Assembly (NCBI GenBank): GCA_023079485.1
Contig: CM041115.1
Coordinates: 47,954,156 to 48,018,155 of the forward strand
Direction of reading: 5' to 3'
From: Archilochus colubris
Lineage: Eukaryota; Chordata; Aves; Apodiformes; Trochilidae
DNA: 64,000 nucleotides
The notes beneath the pieces are model-generated. The model saw only the letters and a list, made by a program, of their open reading frames with translations, made no database searches and was not told the origin of the DNA. Position numbers and translations under genes: made by a program. Shown here piece by piece: positions 43,301-52,100 of this stretch (the stretch's first letter is position 1; every line of letters begins with the position of its first letter).

Positions 43301-43974
43301 ACAAACTACAAGTAGGACATCTAAATAATAAGTTACTGCTTACAATTCACACTATTGACAGGGGAGTCCGAAGGGAAGGACTCCCATAGGCTTGGAAGGT
43401 TTACAACGTAAACCCAACCTGCCCACGACGTGCTGAACAGGAAGGAGGAAACCAGGAGGCTCTTGACAGCAGCTTCAGACCGCGGGCAAGTTCTGCTTGA
43501 GGGTTTTGCTGTTTGCTTTGATTTTCCCCCTCCCCTCTTTCGCTTCATCGAAGCTGGTACCCCTTTATAACACCGGGCAGTCTCACAGGCTGCGAGATAC
43601 CCCTGAAGGCCCCTTGCTCCGGCCGGCGCAGGGCCCAGCCGCGCTACCTCGGGACAGCAGATCCCCGCGACGGAAAGCCCAGCGCACAGCAGCCCCCTGG
43701 CTGGTACCGATCTCTCCTCCCTCCCCATGGCACTTCATCAGCGCCGTGCCGTGTGAGGGCAGATAACCCCCCGAGCAGCCCTCCGGAGGCTCCTTACCGA
43801 GGGGCAACGTCCCCGTCCGCGTCCCGCCAGCGGCCCTGACGCTCCTGCCGGCCCAACACGCAATCCCCCGCCCCTAACCCGGACTGCTCTGCCTCCTTCC
43901 GTCACCGCTGCCCACTGCCTTACCTCTGCCAGGCCTTGCGGCTCCCGGCCGCCGCCGATCAGCCACCGCAGCAT
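22242..43974 (-). CDS. WDR41: WDR41, WD repeat-containing protein 41 (complete, 13 coding exons)
   Basis: Beta-propeller subunit of the C9orf72-SMCR8-WDR41 complex, which acts in lysosome and autophagy control. WDR41 is reported to bring the complex to lysosomes through the transporter PQLC2. The exons (43974-43924, 40129-40014, 36610-36562, 34900-34769, 34595-34533, 33967-33856, 32499-32437, 31230-31120, 28910-28726, 26170-26049, 25049-24961, 24399-24266, 22394-22242) join to 1380 nt: 459 residues plus a stop, in one frame with GT-AG introns. That equals the human length as I recall it. WD-type blades are seen at about residues 43-72, 81-120, 129-158, 175-200, 220-250, 295-310, 322-352 and 398-435, with SADRTVIVWD, SEDGSVRIWEL and SADHLIILWKDGE as the clearest. 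The gene is convergent with PDE8B, as in mammals. Confidence 0.96.
22935..23012 (-). mobile_element. CR1 LINE 3'-end fragment
   Basis: On the plus strand it reads 'aatcacgggttggaagggac' and then 'catctaatccaacc...tgcagtaagcagggacaccc'. This is the reverse complement of the common avian CR1 3' untranslated region. It lies between the WDR41 stop and exon 12, in the same orientation as the gene. Similarity fades after about 80 bases and no coding part remains. Confidence 0.7.
23806..23919. repeat. Direct duplication, copy A (114 bp)
   Basis: Starts gaagacataagcatg and runs to cctttgtt. It matches 24569-24682 in the same orientation with no gaps and about 7 mismatches in 114 positions by eye (about 94 percent). 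Both copies lie in WDR41 introns, on either side of exon 12. It does not resemble a known transposon to me. Confidence 0.85.
24023..24042. repeat. (ATGT)n microsatellite
   Basis: A short run of ATGT units (about 5) in a WDR41 intron. Confidence 0.7.
24266..24399 (-). CDS. WDR41: WDR41 coding exon 12 (candidate transporter-binding loop)
   Basis: Encodes (G)GFFNMWGFGRANKQTTQ type sequence, then AAKKMQENTPMYFLELVGDL and IGHSSAVQ. GFFNMWGFGR (residues 365-374) is nearly identical to human as I recall it, while the stretch after it is variable. That fits an exposed loop whose tip is under selection; the loop of blade 7 is reported to contact PQLC2. The acceptor is tttttttcag and the donor is ACAG|GTAGG. 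Confidence 0.94.
24569..24682. repeat. Direct duplication, copy B (114 bp)
   Basis: Second copy of the 23806-23919 segment, 763 bases downstream on the plus strand, in the next WDR41 intron. The exon 12 interval lies between the two copies. Confidence 0.85.
24961..25049 (-). CDS. WDR41: WDR41 coding exon 11
   Basis: Encodes (R)QLISCSEDGSVRIWELQEK followed by QQLLAEPVPT and one base. SEDGSVRIWEL is a canonical WD blade ending. The acceptor is cttttttacag and the donor is CAACAG|GTTTGT. Confidence 0.95.
26049..26170 (-). CDS. WDR41: WDR41 coding exon 10
   Basis: Encodes CVFAAIGKGIYVYNLQMKRV followed by IACQRTAHDSSVLHIEKLPN and two bases of Arg. The VFAAxGxGxYVYxLQMKRVIACQ stretch matches WDR41. 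The acceptor is cttttctttccag type and the donor is AAACAG|GTACGA. Confidence 0.95.
26171..28725 (-). other. WDR41: WDR41 intron 9, no recognisable element
   Basis: About 2.6 kb, A+T-rich. Short overlapping open frames on both strands at 26488-26826 show no family match. No repeat family is recognised. Confidence 0.6.
28726..28910 (-). CDS. WDR41: WDR41 coding exon 9
   Basis: Encodes (D)LTFVTGSHVGELIVWDALD followed by WTKQASECNFWDSCANLDVQ and PEIKLSQSPNETSIQHLTSDEE. A WD blade (TGSHVGELIVWDALDW) is followed by the long acidic inter-blade insertion that is characteristic of WDR41. The acceptor is ttccactccag and the donor is GAGGAG|GTAAAA. Confidence 0.96.
29654..30010 (-). mobile_element. 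ERVK-like LTR fragment, minus strand (R/U5 end)
   Basis: Read on the minus strand, this holds tcattaaagctgtgtagttt, then ctgtaagtctctctccctta, and then a tail ending gtcatttagtaaattgctgg and gttaaactgtgaga. It aligns with the reverse orientation of 30500-30884. The poly(A) signal (attaaa) and the terminal U5 block resemble avian ERVK-type LTRs. Its U3 boundary is not clear; homology fades by about 30010. It lies in WDR41 intron 8 in the gene's orientation. Confidence 0.6.
30170..30884 (+). mobile_element. ERVK-like solo LTR, plus strand
   Basis: About 715 bp. The start contains ctggtttaagccagaacaga, the middle accaaaattgaccatagtat and tcatccgtggctggcatcct, then a TATA-like region (about 30730), attaaa at about 30775, and the end ttgccagcc...gcctgtgaca. 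This order matches avian ERVK-type LTRs as I remember them. Imperfect 6-base flanks (CCTTTT at 30164 and CCTCTT at 30885) are compatible with a decayed target duplication. There are no internal genes. It is antisense to WDR41 and head to head with the minus-strand LTR at 29654. Confidence 0.65.
31120..31230 (-). CDS. WDR41: WDR41 coding exon 8
   Basis: Encodes LIFRLVPSDDGSEGWNVFE type sequence, then VKRLVDHQDNILSLVSVN and one base. Two AGs lie 10 bases apart at the acceptor. The upstream one (ctgtgaag) is chosen because it supplies LIFR and keeps the frame with exon 7 (CTA T|TA ATT TTT AGG). The downstream AG would shift the frame. The donor is CAATG|GTAAGG. Confidence 0.92.
31231..32436 (-). 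other. WDR41: WDR41 intron 7 with pyrimidine tract
   Basis: A+T-rich intron. A C/T-only tract lies at about 31873-31910 on the plus strand. No mobile element or RNA gene is recognised. Confidence 0.6.
32437..32499 (-). CDS. WDR41: WDR41 coding exon 7 (63 nt)
   Basis: Encodes (G)ISALVELPKSCVAAAVGKEL plus one base. The acceptor is tttctcgaag and the donor is CTAT|GTAAGT. Frame and sequence match WDR41 (GISALVEIPKxCVVAAVGKEL in human, from memory). Confidence 0.95.
33856..33967 (-). CDS. WDR41: WDR41 coding exon 6
   Basis: Encodes CLTVLQSLDVWLSGGSDLCV followed by WNRKLDLLCKTSHLTDA and one base. This is one WD blade ending SDLCVWN. The acceptor is gttctgcag and the donor is TGCAG|GTAAAA. Confidence 0.96.
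34298..34377. repeat. A-rich low-complexity tract
   Basis: A runs broken by C blocks (aaacaaac, aaaccccaaaa) in a WDR41 intron. It could be the eroded tail of a retroposed sequence, but no body can be recognised beside it. Confidence 0.7.
34533..34595 (-). CDS. WDR41: WDR41 coding exon 5 (63 nt)
   Basis: Twenty-one codons, VWDCTNGRLVQKVSCFHSTV and K. It completes the SADRTVI-VWD blade begun in exon 4. The acceptor is aatgaagtcag and the donor is GTAAAG|GTAAGC. It was found by looking for the expected continuation after exon 4, since reading through that donor leaves the family sequence. Confidence 0.95.
34769..34900 (-). CDS. WDR41: WDR41 coding exon 4
   Basis: Forty-four codons: TGEKLFELRGHAHKITAIAS, then FSSSDDSEEKKYFILTASAD and RTVI. 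It forms a GH...SAD type WD blade. The acceptor is ttatttttcag and the donor is GTTATT|GTATCC, a weaker donor, with Val supplied by the next exon. Confidence 0.95.
36562..36610 (-). CDS. WDR41: WDR41 coding exon 3 (49 nt)
   Basis: Encodes (R)FASAGDDGVVFLWNAQ, the end of the first WD blade. The acceptor is tttattttcag and the donor is CTCAG|GTTAGT. The small size and exact frame with both neighbours support it. Confidence 0.95.
36611..40013 (-). other. WDR41: WDR41 intron 2 with simple repeats
   Basis: About 3.4 kb. It holds a (CT)n run joined to a T run at 37399-37432, an A run near 37620-37634 and a TGTGTC/TGTG run at about 38694-38728. Nothing else is recognised. Confidence 0.6.
37399..37432. 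repeat. (CT)n / poly-T tract
   Basis: About nine CT units followed directly by about 14 T, in WDR41 intron 2. Confidence 0.85.
40014..40129 (-). CDS. WDR41: WDR41 coding exon 2
   Basis: Encodes KSSVQTIGEEQIQNPYTELL followed by VLKGHQDIVRFLVQIDDY and two bases of Arg. It follows GLAE of exon 1 without a gap. GH...D marks the start of the first WD blade. The acceptor is attaattttag and the donor is CTACAG|GTATGA. Confidence 0.95.
40130..43923 (-). other. WDR41: WDR41 intron 1
   Basis: About 3.8 kb, A+T-rich until the CpG island begins near 43.4 kb. It includes a 94-codon open frame on the plus strand at 41987-42271 with no family match. No mobile element is recognised. Confidence 0.6.
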
Positions 43975-44235
43975 GGGGAATGGCACCCGCGTCTTCCCCC
44001 TTCCCGGGGAGCTCGGTGAGGCGGCGGGACGGCGCCAGGGCGGCCCCTTCCCGGCTGCTGCACCCGGCCGGGCGGCCGCGGCTGCCGCTGAGGTAAAGGC
44101 CACCTCAATCGAGAGCAGAGCTCCGCTGGGCGGGGCCGAGTGGGGCCTAAGCAATCGATCGCCGAGTGACGTGAGGGGGAGCGCTGGGGTTAGGGAGGGA
44201 GCGGGGGCAGAGAGTGGGAGCTTTGGTTCCGTATA
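43385..44235 (-). promoter_or_regulatory. WDR41: CpG-island promoter of WDR41
   Basis: A sharp rise in C+G and CpG compared with the flanks, covering coding exon 1 and its upstream region. A GC box (gggcggggc) is at about 44129 and a CRE-like TGACGTGA at 44167-44174 on the plus strand. No clear TATA box is seen. This fits a broadly expressed gene starting upstream of 43974. The exact transcription start cannot be placed from sequence. Confidence 0.8.
43924..43974 (-). CDS. WDR41: WDR41 coding exon 1 (start codon)
   Basis: Encodes MLRWLIGGGREPQGLAE, matching the WDR41 amino terminus exactly as I recall it from mammals. The start is fixed by that match. The ATG context (ttccccATGc) is weak by Kozak rules. 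The frame stays open for 60 codons upstream but has no ATG there. The donor is GCAGAG|GTAAGG. Confidence 0.96.
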
Positions 44236-46869
44236 GCAGGAAAATATAATGTTTAGTAGCTTTTTACCCGGTGTCCTCCAATTTTAGAGGAAATCTGTAC
44301 TCTAACAAAAGAGCAATTATGGCCATTTAGTGGTGGCCGTCTAACCTGTTTCCTGAAGTAAAGTGACCACCGAGATTTTCTGTATATAGCAGATCCCCCT
44401 TGGCCGCAACTGTTTCCATTCTCTTCTGCCGAAGCTGCTTTCGATCTGTAATGTCCTTGTCAGGATGAAGCAACAAATTCTGTACAAATACACCACCTTG
44501 TAAATGTCTGTAGCACCAGGCTGAACAGCCTCATGTAATACTCAGTCCAGCTTCTCCTCTGTCCTCGACGCCGTGGTATTGGCAGTCTTTTATTTTCGGG
44601 TGCATGTGGAGGAAGATCACAAAACCCAACCCAAAAGGCCAGACAAACCCCATTCTTGAGCAGGCACAGGCAGAAAAAGAAACTCCAAACATATAAACCT
44701 GTCCATACATCTGAACCTACACACTTCGCTCACCCTGATGCCTTATAACCCGGGGCTGTTTTAGGTAACCAACACCACACGGTACCAAAAGACATACCTG
44801 AGATTTCCCAAACACCTAGACAAGGACATAATAGTGGCTTGCTAAAACCTGAACTACTGTCCATGACCTGTGTGAGTATGGGAAGGATGGGATGCATCCT
44901 GGATCTACGGTGAAGTGCTGCTGTACTGACATAAGTTTGGAAAATACAGGTGGCATGCAACCCGAGTATTGTCATTTATTAACTTCTGTGAACTCTTTTT
45001 AGCTTCTCAGCAAACTAAAGTTGATGACAGCTATGAACCAGTTTTAAAGCAGATGTTTGCTCCTACTTTAGCCTACTCCTGCTTTTCTGTTTTAGTTCAC
45101 CTGTGCTAGATTCTCAGCATAGAGGTGCTGTTCCTGCAGACTAAGGGCACAGCCAGTGGGATTATTTTGTGTGTGCAGCTGCATCTGCCACGTTTTCCCT
45201 GGTAATATTTTATCATCACCAGCCTTCTCTTCAGCAGTCTCCCTAAATAATATGGTAGCTTCTCCAAACTGGCAAGTATTGACTTGTTTTACTGTATCTC
45301 ATTTATTGAAAGGAAGCACTACACAGCGTAACACTGCTTACATTTGTATGGCCTGTAATCCTCAAAAACAGTATACGTAGTGATATCCCCTCCAGTGATA
45401 TTATTGTACCAGATGTGGTGACAGGGAGTGTTGCTTACTCAATTTATAGCAACCTGAGTAAGGAACTTTTTTCTTTAATGCAGTAAGGAAAATCCAGTCC
45501 ATGACTTTACCTCTCCCTTTCAATGACATTTCACTGACAGACAATATTATATTCCTCTACACCCAACATGCCTTAAAAATCCATTCTGCTGCTCCTTATA
45601 TTCAATGACTGTTAATGCCATTCTCTTAGGAAATGTCTAGTAGGTGGTGGTGTTGCATTCTCCAGGTCAGGTGAACGATACAAATGCTCAAACACCTGTT
45701 ATTCTTGCAGAGAAGTTACCCAGTCAATCTGTAGACCCTCTTAGAGGTACCACACAGTCCTGGGTGATGAGAAATAACAGACCTTGGAGTCACCTGCGTT
45801 GTTCCTGTGCTTGAGGCCACACCGTCTAACCAGCTCTCTTAGTGACTGAAACTGATGAAAAGGCTGAAGAAAAAATGGATAGTGTGGCTCTTAATAGCTA
45901 CAGGTCACTGTGGCAGACCAGGGCAAGCTGAGGACATTCCTTTAAGGATTTGGTACATACTGTCACATCTTCACCTATCACATCTAGCCATCAGCACATA
46001 GAGGTTGAGGAGGAGGAGAGGAGATTTTTCAGCAAAGCCAACCAAGCACATTGTGTTTCACCTCTTAGCCTGAGTCCAGGTTGCTCTAAGCCTGACATAT
46101 TTTGATCTAGGTGAACCTCTAGTTCCTCTAGTATCTTGCTAGGGAATGAAAATTCAAACACGGCTGGTAATTAACTTGACGCTATGTATCCTGAGAAGGT
46201 TTTTGCAGTGCGAGACACAGTGTTGTTCCTGAGAGAGACCAGAAATACTTCTCTCCTGAAGAAGGGATCAGCTGCTGCCATCAGGAGTAGCTGAAACTGC
46301 CCATGAGCCAGTGAAATGCATGGACTTAGATTCATAAATGCAAATAAATAGTTTGGCATTTTACCAGATTTGGGGGGCTACAGGAGAAAGCTTTGTCACC
46401 CCTACCAATCAACAGCTTTGGCCTCCTTTGAAGCCAGATTATAAATTCATGTGTTGCCCAGTTATACTGACCACCTGTCTCAAGTGGGACATGATAGTAG
46501 AAGAGATGTTTGTGTATAAAAAATAACAAAGGACTTTAGAAGCTAGACTGAAAAGGTATAAATTAGCTTATATGAGTGGTAAAATATCAGGGTAGTAGAA
46601 CAAGGTGTTAGGATAACGAACAAGATGATAACTTAACATTAGAATATGCAAATAAGCAAATATCTGGATAACTGTTACACAAAGCTAATTGTTTGGTTAC
46701 TCACAAATTATTTTTCAGTAGGTCCCATGATAGTTCTAGAAAAATGATTAAAATGATACCTATTGCCCTATATGTAATAACACCTAGATGCCCAGATGCC
46801 CTATATTCAGGCAACCACAGGAGACTTAAATGTGGCTCAGATCATGAGGAATGAGGTAGCAGCAGCTGC
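44236..46869. other. Intergenic, no recognised feature
   Basis: Upstream of the WDR41 promoter. There are short open frames only, none with a family match. The stretch around 46500-46760 is A+T-rich and vaguely LTR-like, but I could not define ends or a poly(A) block. Confidence 0.6.
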
Positions 46870-46877
46870 CAAGCTCT

Positions 46878-47640
46878 GTGCCTAGACTGAGTCTATCAGG
46901 GGGGTTTCTGGAGCCAGAGAAGCCCAAGGGAGAGCAGAGAGACCCAACAGTGCCAGGGAGCTGGCAGCTCCAGCACATGAGACTGAGAGCCCTGATTTCC
47001 TCCAAAGTCTCGAGGGCAGCTCAAGGGCAGGACTCAGGTACAAGGGTGTCTGCCCAGCAGGGAAACACCATGCCCCCAACACCCACCCAAATGGATGTGG
47101 GATTGCAGGACAGCTATGGGGCCCTGCAGGAGGAACCAGCTGTTAGCGAGGAAGATTGTCCTCAAGGGCTAGAAGTGCTGAAAAGACCAACTCATCCAAG
47201 GCAAAATATGCAGACCAATATGCAGGGCCCAATATGCAGACCAGATCCGCTTCATTGGGAAGTCTGCTGCCTGCCTAGAGCCAGGGTAAAGGATGTTACA
47301 AGTAAACTTCCCACCCTGGTAAGGCCTTCAGATTATTTCCCATTCTTTATCTTCCAGGTGGTCAGTGATGAAGCAACAAGAAGCCCAAAATCAATAAAGA
47401 GAGATTTCATTGCCTTGTGGCATTGGTTAAGGGATCAGGAGCACAAGTTGTGTTCTCCTCCATCCACCCAACAGCAGCAAAACTCAAAATTAACAGGAAG
47501 AGCCAAAAGAACAATTCATGTCTCCCGGGCTGGTGCCATTGTCAGGGCTTTAGGTTTTCTGATCACCAGTCCTGCCAGCATCAAATAAGATGCACCTGTC
47601 CCAGAAGGGGAAAAGGATCATAGGGCAGGAGCCAGAAGAT
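46878..47640 (+). pseudogene. CR1 ORF1 relic with SGNH-esterase domain
   Basis: An open frame of 236 codons (46878-47588). The C-terminal half resembles the esterase part of CR1 ORF1: PICRPDPLHWEVCCLPRA, VKDVTSKLPTLVRPSDYFPF and IKRDFIAL. A frameshift near 47415-47430 moves the homology to another frame (MALVKGSGAQVVFSSIHPTA...), which ends near IRCTCPRRGKGS, the decayed counterpart of the DGxHLSxxGK block. The expected GDS nucleophile block before PICRPD is not visible; a short tandem repeat lies there instead. The N-terminal half is unrecognised. Confidence 0.7.
47205..47242 (+). repeat. Three-unit tandem repeat inside CR1 ORF1
   Basis: AATATGCAGACC (47205-47216), AATATGCAGGGCCC (47217-47230), AATATGCAGACC (47231-47242). 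It occupies the position just before the PICRPD motif of the esterase domain. Confidence 0.9.
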
Positions 47641-47904
47641 ACAGCTTTAACCTAATTTGAAGAGGGAAGGGGATAAAACTAGGCCTGCTAGCAATAATTC
47701 CGTGTCTAGCACATCAGGATTTGTACAATGGTGTGCTAGCAAAGATCCTGCTTTTCCATCTCAGCTGTGATGGCTGACAGCTGAGAGCTGACAGCATAGA
47801 AATGACTGAGAAGGGATAAGTGGGACCTAGATCCCATGCCCACAAGAAGGTATTTGAATCATGCAACAATCTTTCACCCAGAGCTCCAGGCACTTCATCA
47901 GGGG

Positions 47905-49105
47905 CACAGCTCAAATTTTTTTATGTGAATGCCCACAGCATGGGAAATAAACAGGAGGAGCTGGAGATGCCTGCGTGCCTGCAGCACTATGACCTGACTG
48001 GCATAGCAGAGACATGGTGGAATGACTCCCATGACTGGAGTTTTGGACTAGAGAGGTTTAAGCTCTTCAGGAAGGACAGGCAGGGGAGGTAAGGAGGGGC
48101 TATAGCCCTCTGTTAGTGAACAATTAGAGAGCATGGAGCTCCACCTGGTGAGTGATGAAGAAAAGGTGGAGTCCCTGTGCAAGAGGATGAAAGGAAGGGA
48201 AGGTCTGCTACAGACCACCTGACCAGGAGGACAAGACCCTTCAAAGACAGATAAGAGCTGCTGCTTGTTCACAAGTCCTGGTCTACATGGGGGACTTCTA
48301 CTGCCTTGACATCAGTTGGAGAGACATTACAGCAAGGCACACCCAGTCCTTAAGATTTCTGGAACGCATCCGTGATAACTTCCTCCACCAAGCAAGGAGG
48401 AGAGACACTGTGCTAGACCTTGTACTCACCAACAGAGAACAGCTGGTAGGGAATGTTAAGCTCATGGGCAGCCTTGGTTGCAGTGATCATGAGACAACCA
48501 TGAGATGGTGGAATTTAAGATCCTTAGGGCAGTAAAAAAGGGTTGCCAGTGCACTCATGCAGCTCAGAAGTCCAATATCCTACGATACATCAAGAGGATC
48601 ATGGCCAGGAGATCAGGAGTAATGATTCTCCTCCTTTACTCTACACTTTTGAGACCCCACCTCAACTGCTGCATCCAGTTCTGGTGTCCCCCCCATAAGA
48701 AGGACATAGATCTGTTGTGCCAGATGATTCAGAAGCTGGAGCACCTCTGCTATGAGTAGAGGCTGAGGGATCTATGATTGTTCATCCTGAAGAAAAGGCT
48801 CCAGGGGGACCTTATAGCTGCCTTACTTATAGCTGTGCTAGGTTACCCTAAGGGAACCTGCAGGAAGGCGGGAGAGACTTTCCATAACAGTGACCAGTGA
48901 AAGGACAAAGGAACATTGGTTTAAACTGAAAGAGAAGAGGTTTAGACTTAATCTTAGGAAGAAGCTCATTAGTACAAAGGTGCTGAGACTCTGGAACAGA
49001 TTGCCCAGAGAAGCTGTGGATGCCCTCTCCCTGGAGGTGTTCAAGGCCAGGTTGGATGAGGCTTGGAGCAACCTTGTCCAGTTGAGAGGTGTCCCTGCCA
49101 TTTTA
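47905..49105 (+). pseudogene. CR1 ORF2 relic (endonuclease and C-terminus; RT core deleted)
   Basis: The endonuclease part begins LKFFYVNAHSMGNKQEELEM and continues YDLTGIAETWWNDSHDWSF to DRQGR, with a stop at about 48090. It resumes in another frame with [31 protein letters not shown] and GSLGCSDHE. After [11 protein letters not shown] (about 48540) it jumps to C-terminal sequence: LLRPHLNCCIQFWCPPHKKD and LEHLCYE, then RTKEHWFKLKEKRFRLNLRK and VLRLWNRLPREAVDALSLEV. No FADD-type polymerase motif is present. At least three frames are used, so it cannot be expressed as a protein. Confidence 0.88.
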
Positions 49106-49110
49106 GCCAT

Positions 49111-52100
49111 ACCTCCAAAATCTTCTGCTGCAGAACAGAAGGCAAACAGAAGAAAAAACAAGAAAGCCTTTTCCCGTATTACAGAAACTTTTTGGTTTAC
49201 CTGTCCATTCTTGTTTGCTCTTTGTTTGCCCTTGCCAGAGACAAATGCTGGGCTGGGCTGGGCTCCATGTTTTTCAACATAGGAGAGAAGCTGGCACCAC
49301 AGTCACCAACTTGTCCCTCTGTTAGTACTTTCAAGATTGTTACCAGTTCACAGTTTATCATGTCCTTTTCTTTCTGTGGAAACCCTCCAACTCCAGGCTA
49401 AGGACAGTGGAGATGAGACCAAGAGTGTGAATCTGAGACACAAAGAGCAATTGAATCATAAAGGGAAACTGAGGCAGACCCACAGAGGTGGAGCATTCTG
49501 CTACATCACTTCTGCCCACTTCCATCTGTCTTTGTTCATCAGTTGATCCATGATGTGGGCAAAACCACAGTAACTCTGCCACTAGAGGTAGACATCTTCA
49601 TGTTGCACCTTGCCACATGGACCACTTGGAGCAGGACAGCCAACCTGCCAGGTCTTTGGACCTGGAGCAGATCACTTAATGGAAGGACTCAGCACTAGAT
49701 ACCCAAGTGCTTTAGGGCTTTAGCTCTGTGATGCATCTCATCATAAAAGATGAGATGAAGTCCAGTAGCCCAATGATCTCATCTGTCTCTTAACAAGTAA
49801 ATTCAAGAGACCTGGGAGGTGTGGAGATCAGTATTGCCTTGCTCCACACTGAGAGAAAATTAAATGTTAACTTGCTGAAATTCTCCAGGAAGTGAGCTCA
49901 CCCCTCTCCCTTGGCTTTAGATTTAGCATCCAAGTGTGCAAAATGTGTCTTACGTTCTCCTGTCTGGTCTGAATTAAAAAAAAAAGCTCATCAAAAGTGT
50001 AGATGAATTCTAGTAGTGGGGAGAGATTATACACGTTTCTAACAGCAAGAATTTGTATTTAATCAGAATTTCTGGCAAAGATTTGGGTCAGTTCTCACTT
50101 TTGCCACATTGGGGTTTACAGTCCCTTACTTTGAAGTCAAGAAACTACTTACCTCTAGACTAATTTAATGGCTAAAAAGGTGGACTGTATATTTCAATTT
50201 TTTATGTTTTTATCTTCTGCATTACATTTTTTTGCCTCCATGAATTCTACGGCCTTCTCTGCCATGTGAATGTGTTTTCTACTGCATGTTGTGAAAAAAT
50301 GTGCTTATTCTTGTATATCTTCTGTTGGGTTTACATATATTTATGAAAAGAAGCAGAGTATCCTATGTTGAGCCTTATTGCTCTGTTCCCATTTGCAAAG
50401 CAAATTGGTTTGCTTCTTCAGCATCCATTTCTTCTATAATATACTTGATAAAGGACTAAGGAAGCAGGTACCATAAAACTGAATAACACTTTTATGATTT
50501 CCTAAAAGTCTTGATATACTTTGTGAGAAAAATGTAGCAAACTTATTTTTTTTAATCTGGCAGTACAAATCGCGAGTTGCTCTCATCATAACTGAAGTGT
50601 GATAACAATACAAGCCTCCAGGTGGCATTCTAACCTCGTTTTTCTAAATCAATTGTTTTCATAAGGTGTGGATCTGATTCTTTTGTTTAAAAAGCAATTT
50701 TCCTCACTTCATGGTAGATTTGAACAAAGAAATTAAAGGCATGCTCTGAGCCATTTTTTTTTTTAAGTTTTTTTTTAAGTATACTTTTTGGTAATTCACA
50801 TAAAGTACCCTCAAACCCAGCTTGAAATCTGCTAGACCTCTAATGGAATCATGTAAATTATACTATATTACAGATATTAAAGTCCATAATCTGATTATGT
50901 CCTGCAATAGCTATTCAATAAAAGATACAATTCAAATTTTAAATATTGTAATTACAGTAAAATTAATTGCCTTTCAAAAACTTTAGAAGAAAAATGTAAA
51001 TCAAATTGTGTCTCTGATACTTCACAACACATCGATGTTAACTGGTGCTGGGTCACAATGAAATCTATGCAGAATTTGATGTACCTACATGAAATCAAAG
51101 GGATTTTGGTGGGATTTCCATTCCCTTCCGGAACTAAAACCAGGCAGCCCTTTGCAAAGAGCATGTCCTGCACCTTCCACCTTACCCACTAAGTTTAGAT
51201 GCTGAGGGTGCTGATCATTCATCTTCAGCTCCCTCAGTTATCAGAGGAGGGATGGCCCCATGGAGACTGACTCAGACAACCCCAGGTATCTCCTCATCTG
51301 AGCTGCTCTCTGCTGAAACATTTCTCTTGCCCACAGCTTCACAGTTCAAAAGCTGAGGTCCTGTGTTGCTCTTGTAGTGCTTTTTCCTTTTCAGCCATCT
51401 CAGGCCCAGTCATTACTTTGTGGTTGCATATCTATGTGCTTTTTCCCACACTGTATTTAAGGTGTGAGAGAGAATGCCCACAAAAGAGAGAATGCTCACA
51501 AAAAACGGTCACAGCCCCCTCAAATCCATTCTTCCAATTTTCCTTTGCAGGAAAAACCACAACTTTCTTAGAAACCACTGAGCTGAAGTGATGAAAGTTG
51601 TCTTTATGGCAGTGACCAAAACTGTCACCTCATCACATCTGCCATGGGCTGCCCCACCTGCATCTCCTTGCAATCTCCTCTCTTGTATTTGGATTATAAC
51701 CTTTTTGAAAGGTGGACTGTTCTAGTTTGTACTTTTACAGCACTCAGGTAAATGGAATCTTTGTCCCTCTTATGATTCCAGCAGGATACAGCAGCACAAG
51801 TACATAGTAATCATATTTGACAAAGCAAACAGAGCTAATTTAAATTACTGCGTAAACCACATCAGTATGTAGTAAGTCATAAATAAAAAACATCTACACA
51901 GTGCCCTGGATATATTTCAGAGTGTACTTTAGGAGACAGTTAGTCATAATATCATCAACCATACTTCCTAAGACAGCAAAACCCAAATTGCTATGATGGT
52001 GTATGACTGGATAACCAGGAGACACACAGTGAGAGTTTAAAGTTCAAATTTTCTTCTTGTCTTTCAGCGGTAAAACTTCAACTGCAGATTTGAAAAGCCA

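Larger units (their letters stand above)
46870..49110 (+). mobile_element. CR1 LINE, internally deleted and 3' truncated
   Basis: Holds, in order, an ORF1 relic with esterase similarity (46878-47640), an ORF2 endonuclease region (about 47905-48540), and the C-terminal end of ORF2 (about 48560-49105). About 1.5 kb expected between them, the reverse transcriptase core, is missing. The usual 3' UTR and its ATTCTATGAT-type tail are absent after about 49105. Frameshifts and stops throughout show it is dead. Avian CR1 identity rests on ORF2 phrases such as NAHSMGNKQEELE, GIAETWWNDSHDWSF and LWNRLPREAVDALSLEVFKA. Confidence 0.88.

Noticed and set aside
43738..44154. Open frame continuing 60 codons upstream of the WDR41 ATG (possible longer N-terminus)
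   Set aside because: The upstream part contains no ATG; the frame opens with TTG. It is alanine/proline-rich CpG-island sequence, and the conserved protein starts at MLRWLIGG.
46878..47588. 236-codon open frame as a possible host gene
   Set aside because: Its C-terminal half and the downstream frames match CR1 ORF1, and it is directly followed by CR1 ORF2 relics.
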